DNA of 64,000 nucleotides from Actinomortierella ambigua (Eukaryota > Mortierellomycota > Mortierellomycetes > Mortierellales > Mortierellaceae): assembly GCA_016098155.1 (NCBI GenBank), contig JAAAJB010000091.1:1-64000 (forward strand). The letters are read 5' to 3'. Position 1 is the stretch's first letter; each line of letters starts with the position of its first letter. Positions 55,432 through 64,000 of this stretch are shown piece after piece. The notes below the pieces were generated by a model. The model had not been told where the DNA came from and searched no databases. It saw only the letters and a program-made list of their open reading frames with translations. A program made the position numbers and the translations under genes.

Positions 55432-58385
55432 ATGGCTTCGTCGCAACTTCAAGTAGTCATCGTCGGTGCAGGCATTGCAGGTGTGTATGGGGTTGTACTT
55501 CTATCATCACCATTCTATTCCCAGTGACAATATGTACAAAGAACGCTCGAATCTCACAAGCTTTCCATGTATCCTGTAGGCCTTGTCACCGCAATCATGT
55601 TTGAGCGAGCAGGGATCCAGTACCAGATTGTATGGCATGCATGTTCTGTCCTGGTCTCCTGGAATGAAAAAAAGGTCGAGCGGGTAGTAGCTTAGCAATG
55701 TCTGATCAATGTAGACTTTCTGTCCCCCCTGAAAAATAGCTTGAGAGGGCATCGGAGCACCGCAACAAAGAGTTGGTAACACACACATCTCTCTCTCCCC
55801 CCTCAGGCCACTATATTGCTGACATGCAGGAAGAAAAAAAAATGAGCAAGAAGCACAGTGTCACACCTGTTTTTTGATCCGAACGATTACCATCTCTGTG
55901 ATACATATAGGGTTCTACTCTCACCATGACGGCCACTGTCCTCCGCCTCTTGGACCAGCTCGGTGTCCTGAAGGATCTTCTGCCTTTCTCCCGCCCCATG
56001 TCCTCCATGACCGTCGTGGACGACAACCTCAAGTCTTTTGGTGTTGTGGACTTTGCCGAGCTCAAAGATCGGTACAGTATCGAAGCAATTCTTCTGTCTT
56101 TCTTTTGCCTGCATGGGTTATCTCCAGCTCTTATTTAATTTTCTTGACTGACAACTTTCTTTCTCTCCGGTGAATCTAAAATAACCTGCGTGTACAACAG
56201 ATATGGCTACCATAGCATTGTCCTCTCCAGAGTCGACTTGATGACCTGTTTGTTTGCTCATGTTCCCCCAGAGCGCATCACCTGGGGCAAGCGCGTCCTG
56301 AGCTCCGTGACCGAGGAGGACAGGGTCACTCTGCACTGCTCTGACAAGTCTAGTGTCAGTGCCGATCTCGTTATCGGTGCCGATGGTGGTAAGGAAGACA
56401 ACTCATGCAAACCAAGGGCTTTTTCTCTTTCGACCTCCCTCCCTCCTTCATTGTCTTTGCTTTCGACCTCATGTACTCTTTCCTGCACGGTGGATGTACT
56501 GTACCTTTTTTTTTCCAATCGGTCGCGATTGGGCTCTATTTCAACTAACCATTCTGTTCACCAAAAAAAAAAAGCATACAGTTCGATCCGTCAAAATATG
56601 TACAAGACCATGACCAAGCAAGGACTCAAGGTTTCTGAGAGCGACACTGCTCCCCTGCGCTTCGATCAGCATTGCACGGTCGGCACTGCCGAAGACTTGG
56701 ACCCAGTGTTGTTCCCGGAGATTGACGACGCGTTCTGCCAGTTCCGTTTTCTGCACAGCACAAAGACCCCTTTCACTGTATGTTACCTTGATCGGGAAAG
56801 GAAGTTATTTTGTTGCTTATGTGGACGAGAGAGGGAAAGTTATCCTTTCCCTAGCAAAAATGACACATGTTTGTTTGTTTCTGGGTTCGAATGTTTACTT
56901 TTGTGGGTGTTTTTTTTTTATGCATGCGGGAATATAGGTTTGGGTAGCGCCACTTCCTGGCCGTCGTCTGAGCTGGGGCATCAGTGGTAAGCTGGTGAAC
57001 CCTGAGACTCATCTTGAAGAGACGTTCAAGGCCTCCGATTGGGAGTACGAGGATGCCGCCAAGGAGGTAAAAATGCGTGTTGTCTACTGCAAGATGGATA
57101 TTTGGCTGGATTAAGAAAAAAAGTCAATGCATGCTATGTGATCTAACCAACCCTGTTTGTGGTGTGGATCTATTGATATGAACCCTTCCTTGGAAAAAAA
57201 AAAAGATGCAAAAAGCCTGCGAAGACCTCGTCTGTCCATACGGAGGCACCATGAAGGACGTGTTTGCAAAGAGTCGCCCCGAGACCACGTCCAAGATTAT
57301 GCTCGAAGAGGTAAACGACGAAACTGGGATAATCATAAGCATGGATTGTGAGGAGCCGGGATGATTCCACTGAAAGTCTGATCTAACAAGTGAACATGTA
57401 AAAATCTCCTTTACTACACACAATGTCATGATTAGAAATGGTTCAACACATGGCATGTAGTCGATGATGTGTACGCGTCAGAGCTCGAAGGTGTTCAATA
57501 GACACGTCCGCTCACTGAATATGTGAAACTTCCCCCCTTTATTTTTTTTTATCTCGTTAAAGGTACCACGAGCGCACAGTCCTTATCGGAGATGGTAAGT
57601 GAGGCCCGCTTTCAAGTTTTCACAGACGATCCGATTCCTCTTACTCGGGCGAGAGTATCTCAGAGCCATGCTGAATGTACTGGATGTGATGCAGACCAAC
57701 TCAGAGTTCATATGCATGTCTTCTATATTTACTCTTAGCGTGCCACAAGGTCGTGCCATTTGGTGGCCAAGGTAGGGAAAAAAAAGTCGCTCATGCTTAT
57801 CATCTCTGAAGCTTTGATCATAGCCAGCTTGCTTCCATACTAATGCATGCATTTCATTTATTGTATTTTTTCTTCACGAAAAACAAAAACAAAACACATA
57901 GGAGCTGTGCAGGCCATTCTTGATGCCGTGTCACTGGTGAACTTGCTGTACGAGATCCCATCGACATCTGCCAAGGATATCACCAAGGTCTTTGCTGCCT
58001 ACTACAAGGAGCGTGGCACGCGCAGCAAGGCTGCAGTGCAATTTTCGGAGCAACTTGGCACCATTGTCAGCGGACAAGTATGGTTGATGTTATTTTTGAA
58101 TGGATTGACACATGTATGGTGGTAATGTTCTTTGTGTGTTCACCGACTCTTCTTTGTTATATTATGATTTTGTAGGGATTGAAGGCCGGTCTGATTCGCA
58201 AGGTGTGGTTCAATATCCCCGTCTGGCTTCTCAACGTTACGGTGGATTCGTTGAATGCCGTCCGCCCGATTCTGATGTGCATCCCACCTGTGATTGATGG
58301 CGGCAAGGTCAAGGCGGTTGAGCAGAAGCCAGCTTCAAGGATGCGCCCCGATGGACCCCATTACCGTAAACCTGTGGCCGTGTAG
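55432..58385 (+). CDS. FAD-dependent monooxygenase (PHBH/UbiH type)
   Basis: Thirteen exons are proposed: 55432-55480, 55580-55629, 55740-55775, 55911-56071, 56201-56388, 56575-56777, 56938-57066, 57206-57310, 57436-57452, 57563-57594, 57739-57771, 57902-58077, 58176-58385, giving 462 residues. The dinucleotide fold VVIVGAGIAGL is at the start. The DG motif is VIGADG in the middle, and the GD motif YHERTVLIGDACHKVVPFGG is assembled from three tiny exons. The C-terminus has a hydrophobic stretch (VWFNIPVWLLNVTV). Known role: NAD(P)H-dependent hydroxylation of an aromatic or polyketide-type substrate; the specificity is unknown. The intron after exon 9 must use a GC donor to give TWYHERT; a GT alternative adds five residues in a conserved site. 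Confidence 0.85.
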
Positions 58386-58910
58386 ACAAAGCTAGAGTAT
58401 CATATGGGCAACTAAAATCTCGCTATCGTAGTGAAAAAAAAAATTGACTGTAAGAAGATTTTTGGGGAGGGGACCCGACTGTCAAGAGGGGGGGGGCTGG
58501 TGAGTAGATGTGGCTGTCTCGCCTAGATAATGATCGGCAGTACAGCCAGAACAGGCAGTCATTGTGGCAGACTCGTCGAGGCGTGTTTTGCCATTGAGAA
58601 TAAGGACATCGTAGACAGTGCAGCGAGTAGCAGTTGAGAGGGGGAGGAGGAGGATATGTGCAGTGTTGCGCAGGAAGTGAGGATAGGATGTTTGAATAAT
58701 ATAATTAGCAGTGAGAGAGAGAGCGCGAAAGGCCATTGGTTGCGTCGCCACCAAATATGGATTTTGCAAAATCTCCATTTCCGTCAAGGGAGGAGGGCGC
58801 CCTCAAAAGAGCAACGTTCCGCATCTATTTGATCAGGCCGGTTTTGTTTTTTTTTTTTCCTCTCCAAACTCCATTCCATTCCAAATCACACCTCACACAT
58901 TCACCTCAAC
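58386..58910. other. intergenic, monooxygenase / FAM210-like
   Basis: It contains a G-run near 58488 and the C-rich leader of the next gene. I see no gene. Confidence 0.5.
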
Positions 58911-59792
58911 ATGCAAGCGTGGAAGACATTCTCCCAACCGTCTTTCCGAACAGCCATTCGGAGAGGCCATGGCCTTGTCCGCGTTCCGCCACAACAGCCC
59001 ATGCTCCGACGGCTGCTGCATCAACAACCTGCAGCTCTTGCCAAGACCCACCCGGTCTCGACTCGGCCATGGACGGCTCCCATGACCGTTACCCGGGCCT
59101 CACAGCTTTACTCGCAGCAGGTCGCTGCCTCTGCCTCCAGTCGACTGTCACTGGCTCGTCAGACGATCCGCCGCGGCTTTGCAAGTGAGGCGAACCAAGC
59201 ATCCTCCTCCACTACAGCAGCAGCAGCACCAGTAAAACAGACATTCTCACAACGGATCAAGGACATGATCAAAAAGTACGGCTACACGGCCTTGGCTGTG
59301 TATTTGGGTATCTCGACCCTAGATCTGGCTGCGACGTTTGTGATTGTGCAGGCCGTCGGCATGGACAAGATCGAGGTCGCACAGGCATGGATGAAGGAAA
59401 AGGTCGGGCCGTTGGTCGGATACAAGAGCAAAGATGGCGGCGAGACAAAAGATGCTTCGCGTGACAAGGTGGATGATCTGGATAAGGTCGACGACGAACA
59501 AATGGGCGCGATCTACAACACGGCGAGCTCGCTGTGGGGCGTGTTTGTGATTGCCTATGGCATCCACAAGCTCTTGGTGCCGTTGCGCGTTGTCGCGACC
59601 AGCTTCTTGACCCCGCCATTGGTGAAGTGGCTCGTCAAGCGTGGATGGATCCGGGACGTGACCAAGAAGGCTGTCGAAGGCGCGTCCAAATCGGGTGCGT
59701 TGGTGGCAATGCTTGGATTGGGTGCCTCTACCACGGTGAATGCTTCGACGACCATGGAGGAAGAAGAAGAGGAGGAGGCCGTTCAACAATAA
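58911..59792 (+). CDS. FAM210/DUF1279 mitochondrial inner-membrane protein
   Basis: An intronless frame of 293 residues from ATG at 58911. The first 95 residues are rich in Arg, Ser, Gln and Thr with no acidic residues until ASEANQ, a typical mitochondrial presequence. The DUF1279 domain follows: FSQRIKDMIKKYGYTALAVY, LGISTLDLAATFVIVQAVG, then a charged loop and SLWGVFVIAYGIHKLLVPLR with WLVKRGWIRD. Known relatives: animal FAM210A/B, involved in mitochondrial translation or metabolism, and yeast Nat2. The tail is acidic (MEEEEEEEAVQQ). It probably sits in the inner membrane with two helices. The region 59793-60106 downstream is its 3' flank. Confidence 0.87.
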   Translation: MQAWKTFSQPSFRTAIRRGHGLVRVPPQQPMLRRLLHQQPAALAKTHPVSTRPWTAPMTVTRASQLYSQQVAASASSRLSLARQTIRRGFASEANQASSSTTAAAAPVKQTFSQRIKDMIKKYGYTALAVYLGISTLDLAATFVIVQAVGMDKIEVAQAWMKEKVGPLVGYKSKDGGETKDASRDKVDDLDKVDDEQMGAIYNTASSLWGVFVIAYGIHKLLVPLRVVATSFLTPPLVKWLVKRGWIRDVTKKAVEGASKSGALVAMLGLGASTTVNASTTMEEEEEEEAVQQ

Positions 59793-60106
59793 TCTCTCCA
59801 ACTCTAGACGCGCCCCCGCCCCTTTTCCTCTCCCGAAAAAAAAAGAAACAACCAAAAACTATTCATTTCCATGTGCTCATACCATTCCTCCTAGACTATA
59901 GATCGACCATCGCACTGGCACCAGCACTCCACAAAAGTAAACATTATCATTTTGCATTTATTATTATATCCTTGTTGATAAAGCTATTATTCCTTAACCG
60001 CATCGTGCATGAGAATTAGACCAGACGACATATCTACGCAATTCAGTTTAGTCTTGTATATCGTTTGCATCCATGTGTTATTACTTGGCAAGACCTTGAA
60101 CTCCAT

Positions 60107-60153
60107 TCTCTCTCTCTCTCTCTCTCTTTTTTTTTTTTTTTTTTTTTTTTTTT
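60107..60153. repeat. (TC)n followed by T27
   Basis: A TC repeat passes directly into a long T run and then TTGCCTGCAG. It would act as an extreme polypyrimidine tract for the exon-like block starting at 60162. Confidence 0.9.
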
Positions 60154-60161
60154 GCCTGCAG

Positions 60162-60525
60162 AGAATCTGCCTCCACTGTACATGCAGGCGCACATTACAG
60201 TCTCGCACGGGCATATTAAGTGGTTGGGTGGTCGAGAATAACGTCGCCGGAAGGCGGACGGTCAAGGATACCGACATGCACAGTTCAGCCTCGGATCAGC
60301 GTATTTTGATCGACGAATTGATCAGAGCCACGTCGAAGCTGCGCTATGATAGCGAAAAGGCAGCATCGCAGGGACACAATGATTGGGGGGCACACTCTTA
60401 AAGCCGGAGAGTTGGGCAGAGATGCTGTCCAGGATATACGTCGTGGGTATCGAAAGGGCAGCTGGAGCAAGAAGGTGCAGACCAAGTACGCGCCCACCAA
60501 CAGTGCCACAACACCCCCACAGTAG
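60162..60525 (+). pseudogene. C-terminal gene relic broken by one base in a G run
   Basis: After a CTGCAG acceptor a frame reads ILSGWVVENNVAGRRTVKDT, then ILIDELIRATSKLRYDSEKA, and reaches G6 at 60385-60390. Removing one G would continue into HTLKAGELGRDAVQDIRRGY, KGSWSKKVQTKYAPTNSATT and PPQ-stop at 60525. As written, the frame ends at GAHS. No upstream exon or start was found. It is a plausible C-terminus of an unidentified fungal protein. Either this is a pseudogene or the G run is a sequencing error. Confidence 0.45.
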
Positions 60526-60828
60526 GGTCTCATCTCAATGCTGTGCATACAAGCCACCTCACGATTCAAACACAGAAATTTTAGGGTCCAAACCGTTGAA
60601 CCATAACACTGATGCCCATGAGCTCCATGCAAGTAGCAACAGAGAGCATGAATGAATGAAAGGACACTAGGACCAGGACACTCATACCGATATCCCTTGG
60701 GGTAGAGGAGTTGGTCTGGAGCCGATGAATCATCTCTATCCAGTGTGGAGGTCTAACCACAAAGCGGGCAACACCTATGTGCTTTAATCCCGTTCCAACT
60801 CTATAGAAAATCAAGCAAGGGTCGGCCA
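60526..60828. other. intergenic, upstream of the RGG-box gene
   Basis: No gene is recognised. It presumably contains the promoter of the next gene. Confidence 0.45.
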
Positions 60829-61966
60829 ATGCAATCGGCCTTCTTACAGCCCAACACCAAGCAAAGCTCGCGCGCCGCCATCTTTGGCGATCAAAATGAC
60901 AGCGACAGCGACCGTGATGGCGATTTTGTGATGAAGCGAGGGGGGGCCAAAGGCGTTGGGAACAACAGAGCTAGCAGTGGCTCGAAAAGGCAGGACAACC
61001 TCAAAAGTAGCAGCGCCGAGGAGGACGCTGCCTTCGCAAAGTCGATTCTCGAGCGCCTGTACGGACGTCTCCAGGGATCTATTGAGATCAAAGGTACAAT
61101 GAAAAAATGAAGTAGAAGAAAAGGGAACAAGAAGAAGATAAAACAGCAATGAAGAAAATAAGGACCAGCGATATTCTAGTGTGCTCACAGTCTTTGACAC
61201 TCTATTCTTTTTGTTAGAAGACACTGAAATGTCGGGATCCACAGAGGCTACGTCGAGCAACGACCAAAGCATGGAGCTGGATATCAACCATCAGGAAGGA
61301 GAGGGAAAAGACGAGGAAGAAGAAGAACAAGAAGACGACGGTCTCGAGTTTCGGCTATTCGCCAGTCAAAAAGAACCCACCAAGGTGACACTCACCACCA
61401 AAGAACCCGAAATCAAGGTCATCCACATCGAGCGCAAGGATCTCGACGAGGACCCTGCCTCCCTCCGTATGTGTCAGATCGCAGAGGCCGTCATCGACCC
61501 GGCCCTCGTCCTCCGGCAATCGCGCGAGCCCTGGGAGCGCCAATTCTTTGCACATCACATCCGCCATTTGACCCGCAAGGACCAAACCACGCCCAAAAAG
61601 AAGAAGAGCAAGAAACAACGCGACTTTGAAAAGAAGGTCAAGGCCGGTCTCATCGATCAGGCCACCCTCAAGAAAACCGCCCGTCCCGTCAAGGTTGCAG
61701 AGAGCTACGGCCTCCCTGTCCGCGTCCGCAAAGGTCTTGGTGCTGGCACGATCGACTCTGGAAGGCCGTCCTATGCCTATGGCGCTGGCTACTATGGAGG
61801 CTTCTCACGCGGTGGTGGTGGCCGTGGCCGGGGTTCGGACCGTGGTCGTGGACGTGGAGGACGTGGAGGACGTGGAGGAGGAGGAGGAGGAACAGGGGCA
61901 GGCCGTGGACAATCGAGAGGCGGGTTTGGTGCAGTACGCCGAGGTGGATCTTTCCATCGACCATAG
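60829..61966 (+). CDS. nuclear RGG-box protein (DUF2011-like, tentative)
   Basis: Two exons (60829-61093, 61218-61966) give 337 residues. The N-terminus is acidic and Ser-rich. A helical core reads GLEFRLFASQKEPTKVTL, ASLRMCQIAEAVIDPALVLR and REPWERQFFAHHIRHLTRKD. It is followed by a lysine-rich segment (KKKKSKKQRDFEKKVKAGLI) and a long RGG/RGR tail that ends GSFHRP. The FRLFxxxxxxxxVxL start and the PWERQ block fit my memory of fungal DUF2011, but I cannot check it. The RGG box and the basic region suggest nuclear or nucleolar RNA binding. The tail codons are strongly repetitive (GGACGTGGA) and could vary in length between strains. Confidence 0.65.
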
Positions 61967-62197
61967 TTTGCCTATCTCGAGTAGCATCTGTAACTCATCA
62001 TTGTACATTGAACGAACCACTGGAGCAAAAGGGGTTGGGAGAGTCTGAGAATGAGTGTGTGTGTGTGTATATGTGTCTGTGTGTGTGCGCGTTTGTGCGG
62101 CTAAATACTCTATTGCCGTCTTTATTTTTTGTTACTTGTGCCAAAAATAATAATAATAATAATCCAAAAGACCTCACACATAACACGAACACCGTAG

Positions 62198-64000
62198 TCA
62201 GAGTGAGAACGGATCCTCGCTCGCCAGATTGGCAGCCATCCAACCAGTCGTGCTATCTTTGCGGAACTGGAACATCTCCTTGATCTGACCTCGCGGCGAA
62301 AAGTAATCGTACCAGACATTCTCCATGTCGTGGTGGTGGGCCTGCCAGTGCTCTAGCGTAGCTGACTCCTTCGTCAGCTGGCTCTGGTTTCCATGAATGT
62401 GATGGCGGAATCCAAACATTGGGCCGCCGACGCCAACGGTACCGGGGCCGCCACCGACACCAACACTCCCACCAGCGGCAACGTCGCCGCCACCGCCATT
62501 AATTATCTGCAGACGGCCTGCACGCTCCTCAAAGATATCGTACAACTCGATATCAATCTTTGCCCAGACAAGTTGGTCGAGGATCGATGCGTTTCGCTGC
62601 CGTCGTAGCTCAATGTCGTCATCATCACCATCGTCGTCGTCGTCGTCGTCGTCAAGTTCAAGCTCTTCTTCGTCTTCGTCGTCGTCGTCATCGTCAGCGT
62701 CGTCATCGTCTTCTTCTTCTTCCTCTACTTCCTCTTCCTCCTTCTCAGCATCCTCCATGTCCTCATCATCGACCTCTGTCCGCCGTCGCCTCCGTTGCGT
62801 CTGCGTCTGCTTCTGTTTCTGCTTGCTAGGACCCTCTCTTGCCCGCAAGTCGGTCGACGCCAGCTCGTTTCGTGGCTTGTAATCGCCTCGACTGATGACC
62901 GCCAGTCGCGCCAGGCTGCCCCTCAATCGCAAAGCACGGAGTCGAACAAGCGACAGCAGCCGGCGCCGGATCCGGCGCAAATCGTGCACCGAAAAGAGCT
63001 CGTACGGATACCCTGCTGGCACCGCCGTCCCCGCCACCGCTGCAGTCGTCGCCGTCGTCGTCTGGAGAAATTGCACACCCAACGATCCTGCGCCCAATAC
63101 TGCTGTCGCTGTTGATGTTAATCCTCCTCCTCCTCCTCCAACATTACCACCATTTCCACCACCATTACCAAGAATATTGGCAGCAGTAGACATCGCCGCC
63201 GACGCCGCCGCAAGACCCGCCAACGCAGCCATTGAGATCGTCATGTTATCCTCTGCAATGCTTCGCTCCGTTCGAATCAAGTCCATCGCCAGCGCCTTCA
63301 ACGTCTCGGCGCATGCCCAAGGCCGGCCGTCCTCAAAGAGCGCCAACGAGCCCACGCCGGTGTCGATGATGTTGAGGGCCTCGAGCCGACTGCAGTGGTC
63401 CAGGACGGTCAGCATCGCCTTTTCCGTCAGACCACGGGCGCTTTCGAGGTTTAGACGCCGCAGCGTATGACAGAGCGTGTCCGCTGGGACCATCGACACC
63501 AGTGATGATGATGGTAGTGGTGGTGGCGGGATCGGGAGCAATCGAGCATTGCTGGTCGCGGCGACGCTGCTGCGGAGGGCACGGGGCGACGAGCGCTCGA
63601 CAAAGTCCGTGAGGGTCTCTTCGGTCAGGTTGACGCTACTCAAGGTAAGTTGGACGAGGGCCGGTGGCAGTTGGTCAATGGGCGACGACAGGGTCGTGCC
63701 CCACGGAGCGGCGTGCGGTGAGAGCGGTCGGTAGAGATGGAGCGAGGTCAGCTTTGGGCAGAGGGTATCGAGCTTCTCGCTGAGGCTGTACGCGATGGTG
63801 GGTAAGACATTTAAGGATAGGAACTCGAGCTGCGATAGGTGGCTGAGGACTCCCTCGCGCCAATGGCTCACGGATATCGTCGCATCAAAATTGTGGATGT
63901 GCAGCCGGCGTAGCTTGGGGATTCTGCGGAAAAAAGTGTGTAGGCGACCAAGAGGGGTGGAGAGCTCATTGTTGTTGTTGTTCTCATCGTCATCTTTGCC
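62198..64000 (-). CDS. leucine-rich-repeat (F-box-associated type) protein, 5' end outside window
   Basis: The frame is open from the right edge to a stop at 62198, giving 600 visible residues. The N-terminal half has irregular leucine repeats of the F-box/LRR type: RRIPKLRRLHIHNF, LSQLEFLSLNVLPTI, CPKLTSLHLYRPLS, LVQLTLSSVNLTEETLTDFV, LRRLNLESARGLTEKAMLTV and CSRLEALNIIDTG. Next come Ala/Gly-rich loops, a long Asp/Glu block of about 50 residues (62630-62760), and a well-conserved-looking end, YDYFSPRGQIKEMFQFRKDS, before DPFSL. F-box proteins of this kind are expanded in Mortierella-like fungi, where they act as SCF ubiquitin-ligase substrate receptors; the F-box itself is not visible here. 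Function is inferred from the repeat type only. Confidence 0.7.
   Translation of the reverse strand, partial: GKDDDENNNNNELSTPLGRLHTFFRRIPKLRRLHIHNFDATISVSHWREGVLSHLSQLEFLSLNVLPTIAYSLSEKLDTLCPKLTSLHLYRPLSPHAAPWGTTLSSPIDQLPPALVQLTLSSVNLTEETLTDFVERSSPRALRSSVAATSNARLLPIPPPPLPSSSLVSMVPADTLCHTLRRLNLESARGLTEKAMLTVLDHCSRLEALNIIDTGVGSLALFEDGRPWACAETLKALAMDLIRTERSIAEDNMTISMAALAGLAAASAAMSTAANILGNGGGNGGNVGGGGGGLTSTATAVLGAGSLGVQFLQTTTATTAAVAGTAVPAGYPYELFSVHDLRRIRRRLLSLVRLRALRLRGSLARLAVISRGDYKPRNELASTDLRAREGPSKQKQKQTQTQRRRRRTEVDDEDMEDAEKEEEEVEEEEEDDDDADDDDDDEDEEELELDDDDDDDDGDDDDIELRRQRNASILDQLVWAKIDIELYDIFEERAGRLQIINGGGGDVAAGGSVGVGGGPGTVGVGGPMFGFRHHIHGNQSQLTKESATLEHWQAHHHDMENVWYDYFSPRGQIKEMFQFRKDSTTGWMAANLASEDPFSL

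Noticed and set aside
63477..63734. Plus-strand frames over the LRR gene as separate genes
   Set aside because: They are shadows of the minus-strand frame, which is open for 1.8 kb with leucine-repeat periodicity.

Overview
The window is nuclear DNA of a filamentous fungus, most likely an early-diverging one (Mucoromycota; my best guess is Mortierellomycotina). The signs are genes split by several short GT-AG introns with TAG/CAG acceptors, pyrimidine-rich leaders before start codons, long acidic, Gly-rich or Ser-rich tails, a metazoan-type 4E-BP start exon, an SLC49-like carrier, polyphosphate (VTC) genes, and debris of what looks like a lineage-expanded protein family. There are no prokaryotic features and no CRISPR array. 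Assignments come from reading motifs and splice signals by eye; no search was run.

Layout. 0-1.2 kb: first exon of a 4E-BP-like translation repressor running off the left edge (minus). 1.8-5.5 kb: two decayed gene copies sharing a ~450-bp direct duplication. 5.6-6.6 kb: PHD/EGLN-like 2-oxoglutarate oxygenase (plus). 7.6-10.5 kb: divergent pair, RNA polymerase III subunit RPC31 (minus) and mitochondrial ribosomal protein bS18m (plus). 10.9-11.3 kb: tentative membrane-protein gene. 11.5-17.9 kb, all minus: phosphoglycerate kinase, CDC50/LEM3 flippase subunit, SLC49/FLVCR-like transporter. 17.9-27.1 kb: a large gene-poor stretch with simple repeats and unassigned exon-like fragments. 27.1-34.1 kb: VTC4 polyphosphate polymerase (plus), with an unusually long 1.74-kb intron, convergent with a gene (minus) carrying a VTC1/DUF202 membrane domain. 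35.5-43.1 kb: glycyl-tRNA synthetase and a large class-3 lipase (plus). 43.3-44.8 kb: CCDC174-like protein (minus). 45-51 kb: a debris-rich island with a SINE-like insertion, an ARF pseudogene, hairpin repeats, an integrase-like relic, a tRNA-like relic, and a small secreted Cys-rich protein with two tandem six-cysteine repeats. 50.9-54.7 kb, all minus: a degenerate Ras/Rab-like GTPase, a DUF4286-like protein, and the DUF2419 queuosine-salvage enzyme. 55.4-62 kb, plus: a 13-exon FAD monooxygenase, a FAM210/DUF1279 mitochondrial protein, a frameshifted gene relic, and an RGG-box nuclear protein. 62.2-64 kb: an LRR-type protein running off the right edge (minus).

Most identifiable genes are housekeeping: translation and its control, RNA polymerase III, glycolysis, membrane lipid asymmetry, polyphosphate synthesis and tRNA modification. 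The accessory interest is in the polyphosphate gene pair, the secreted two-repeat cysteine protein, the atypical GTPase, and traces of LINE-driven retroposition: a 257-bp insert with a poly(A) tail between 15-bp direct repeats, and a poly(A)-only insert between 17-bp direct repeats.
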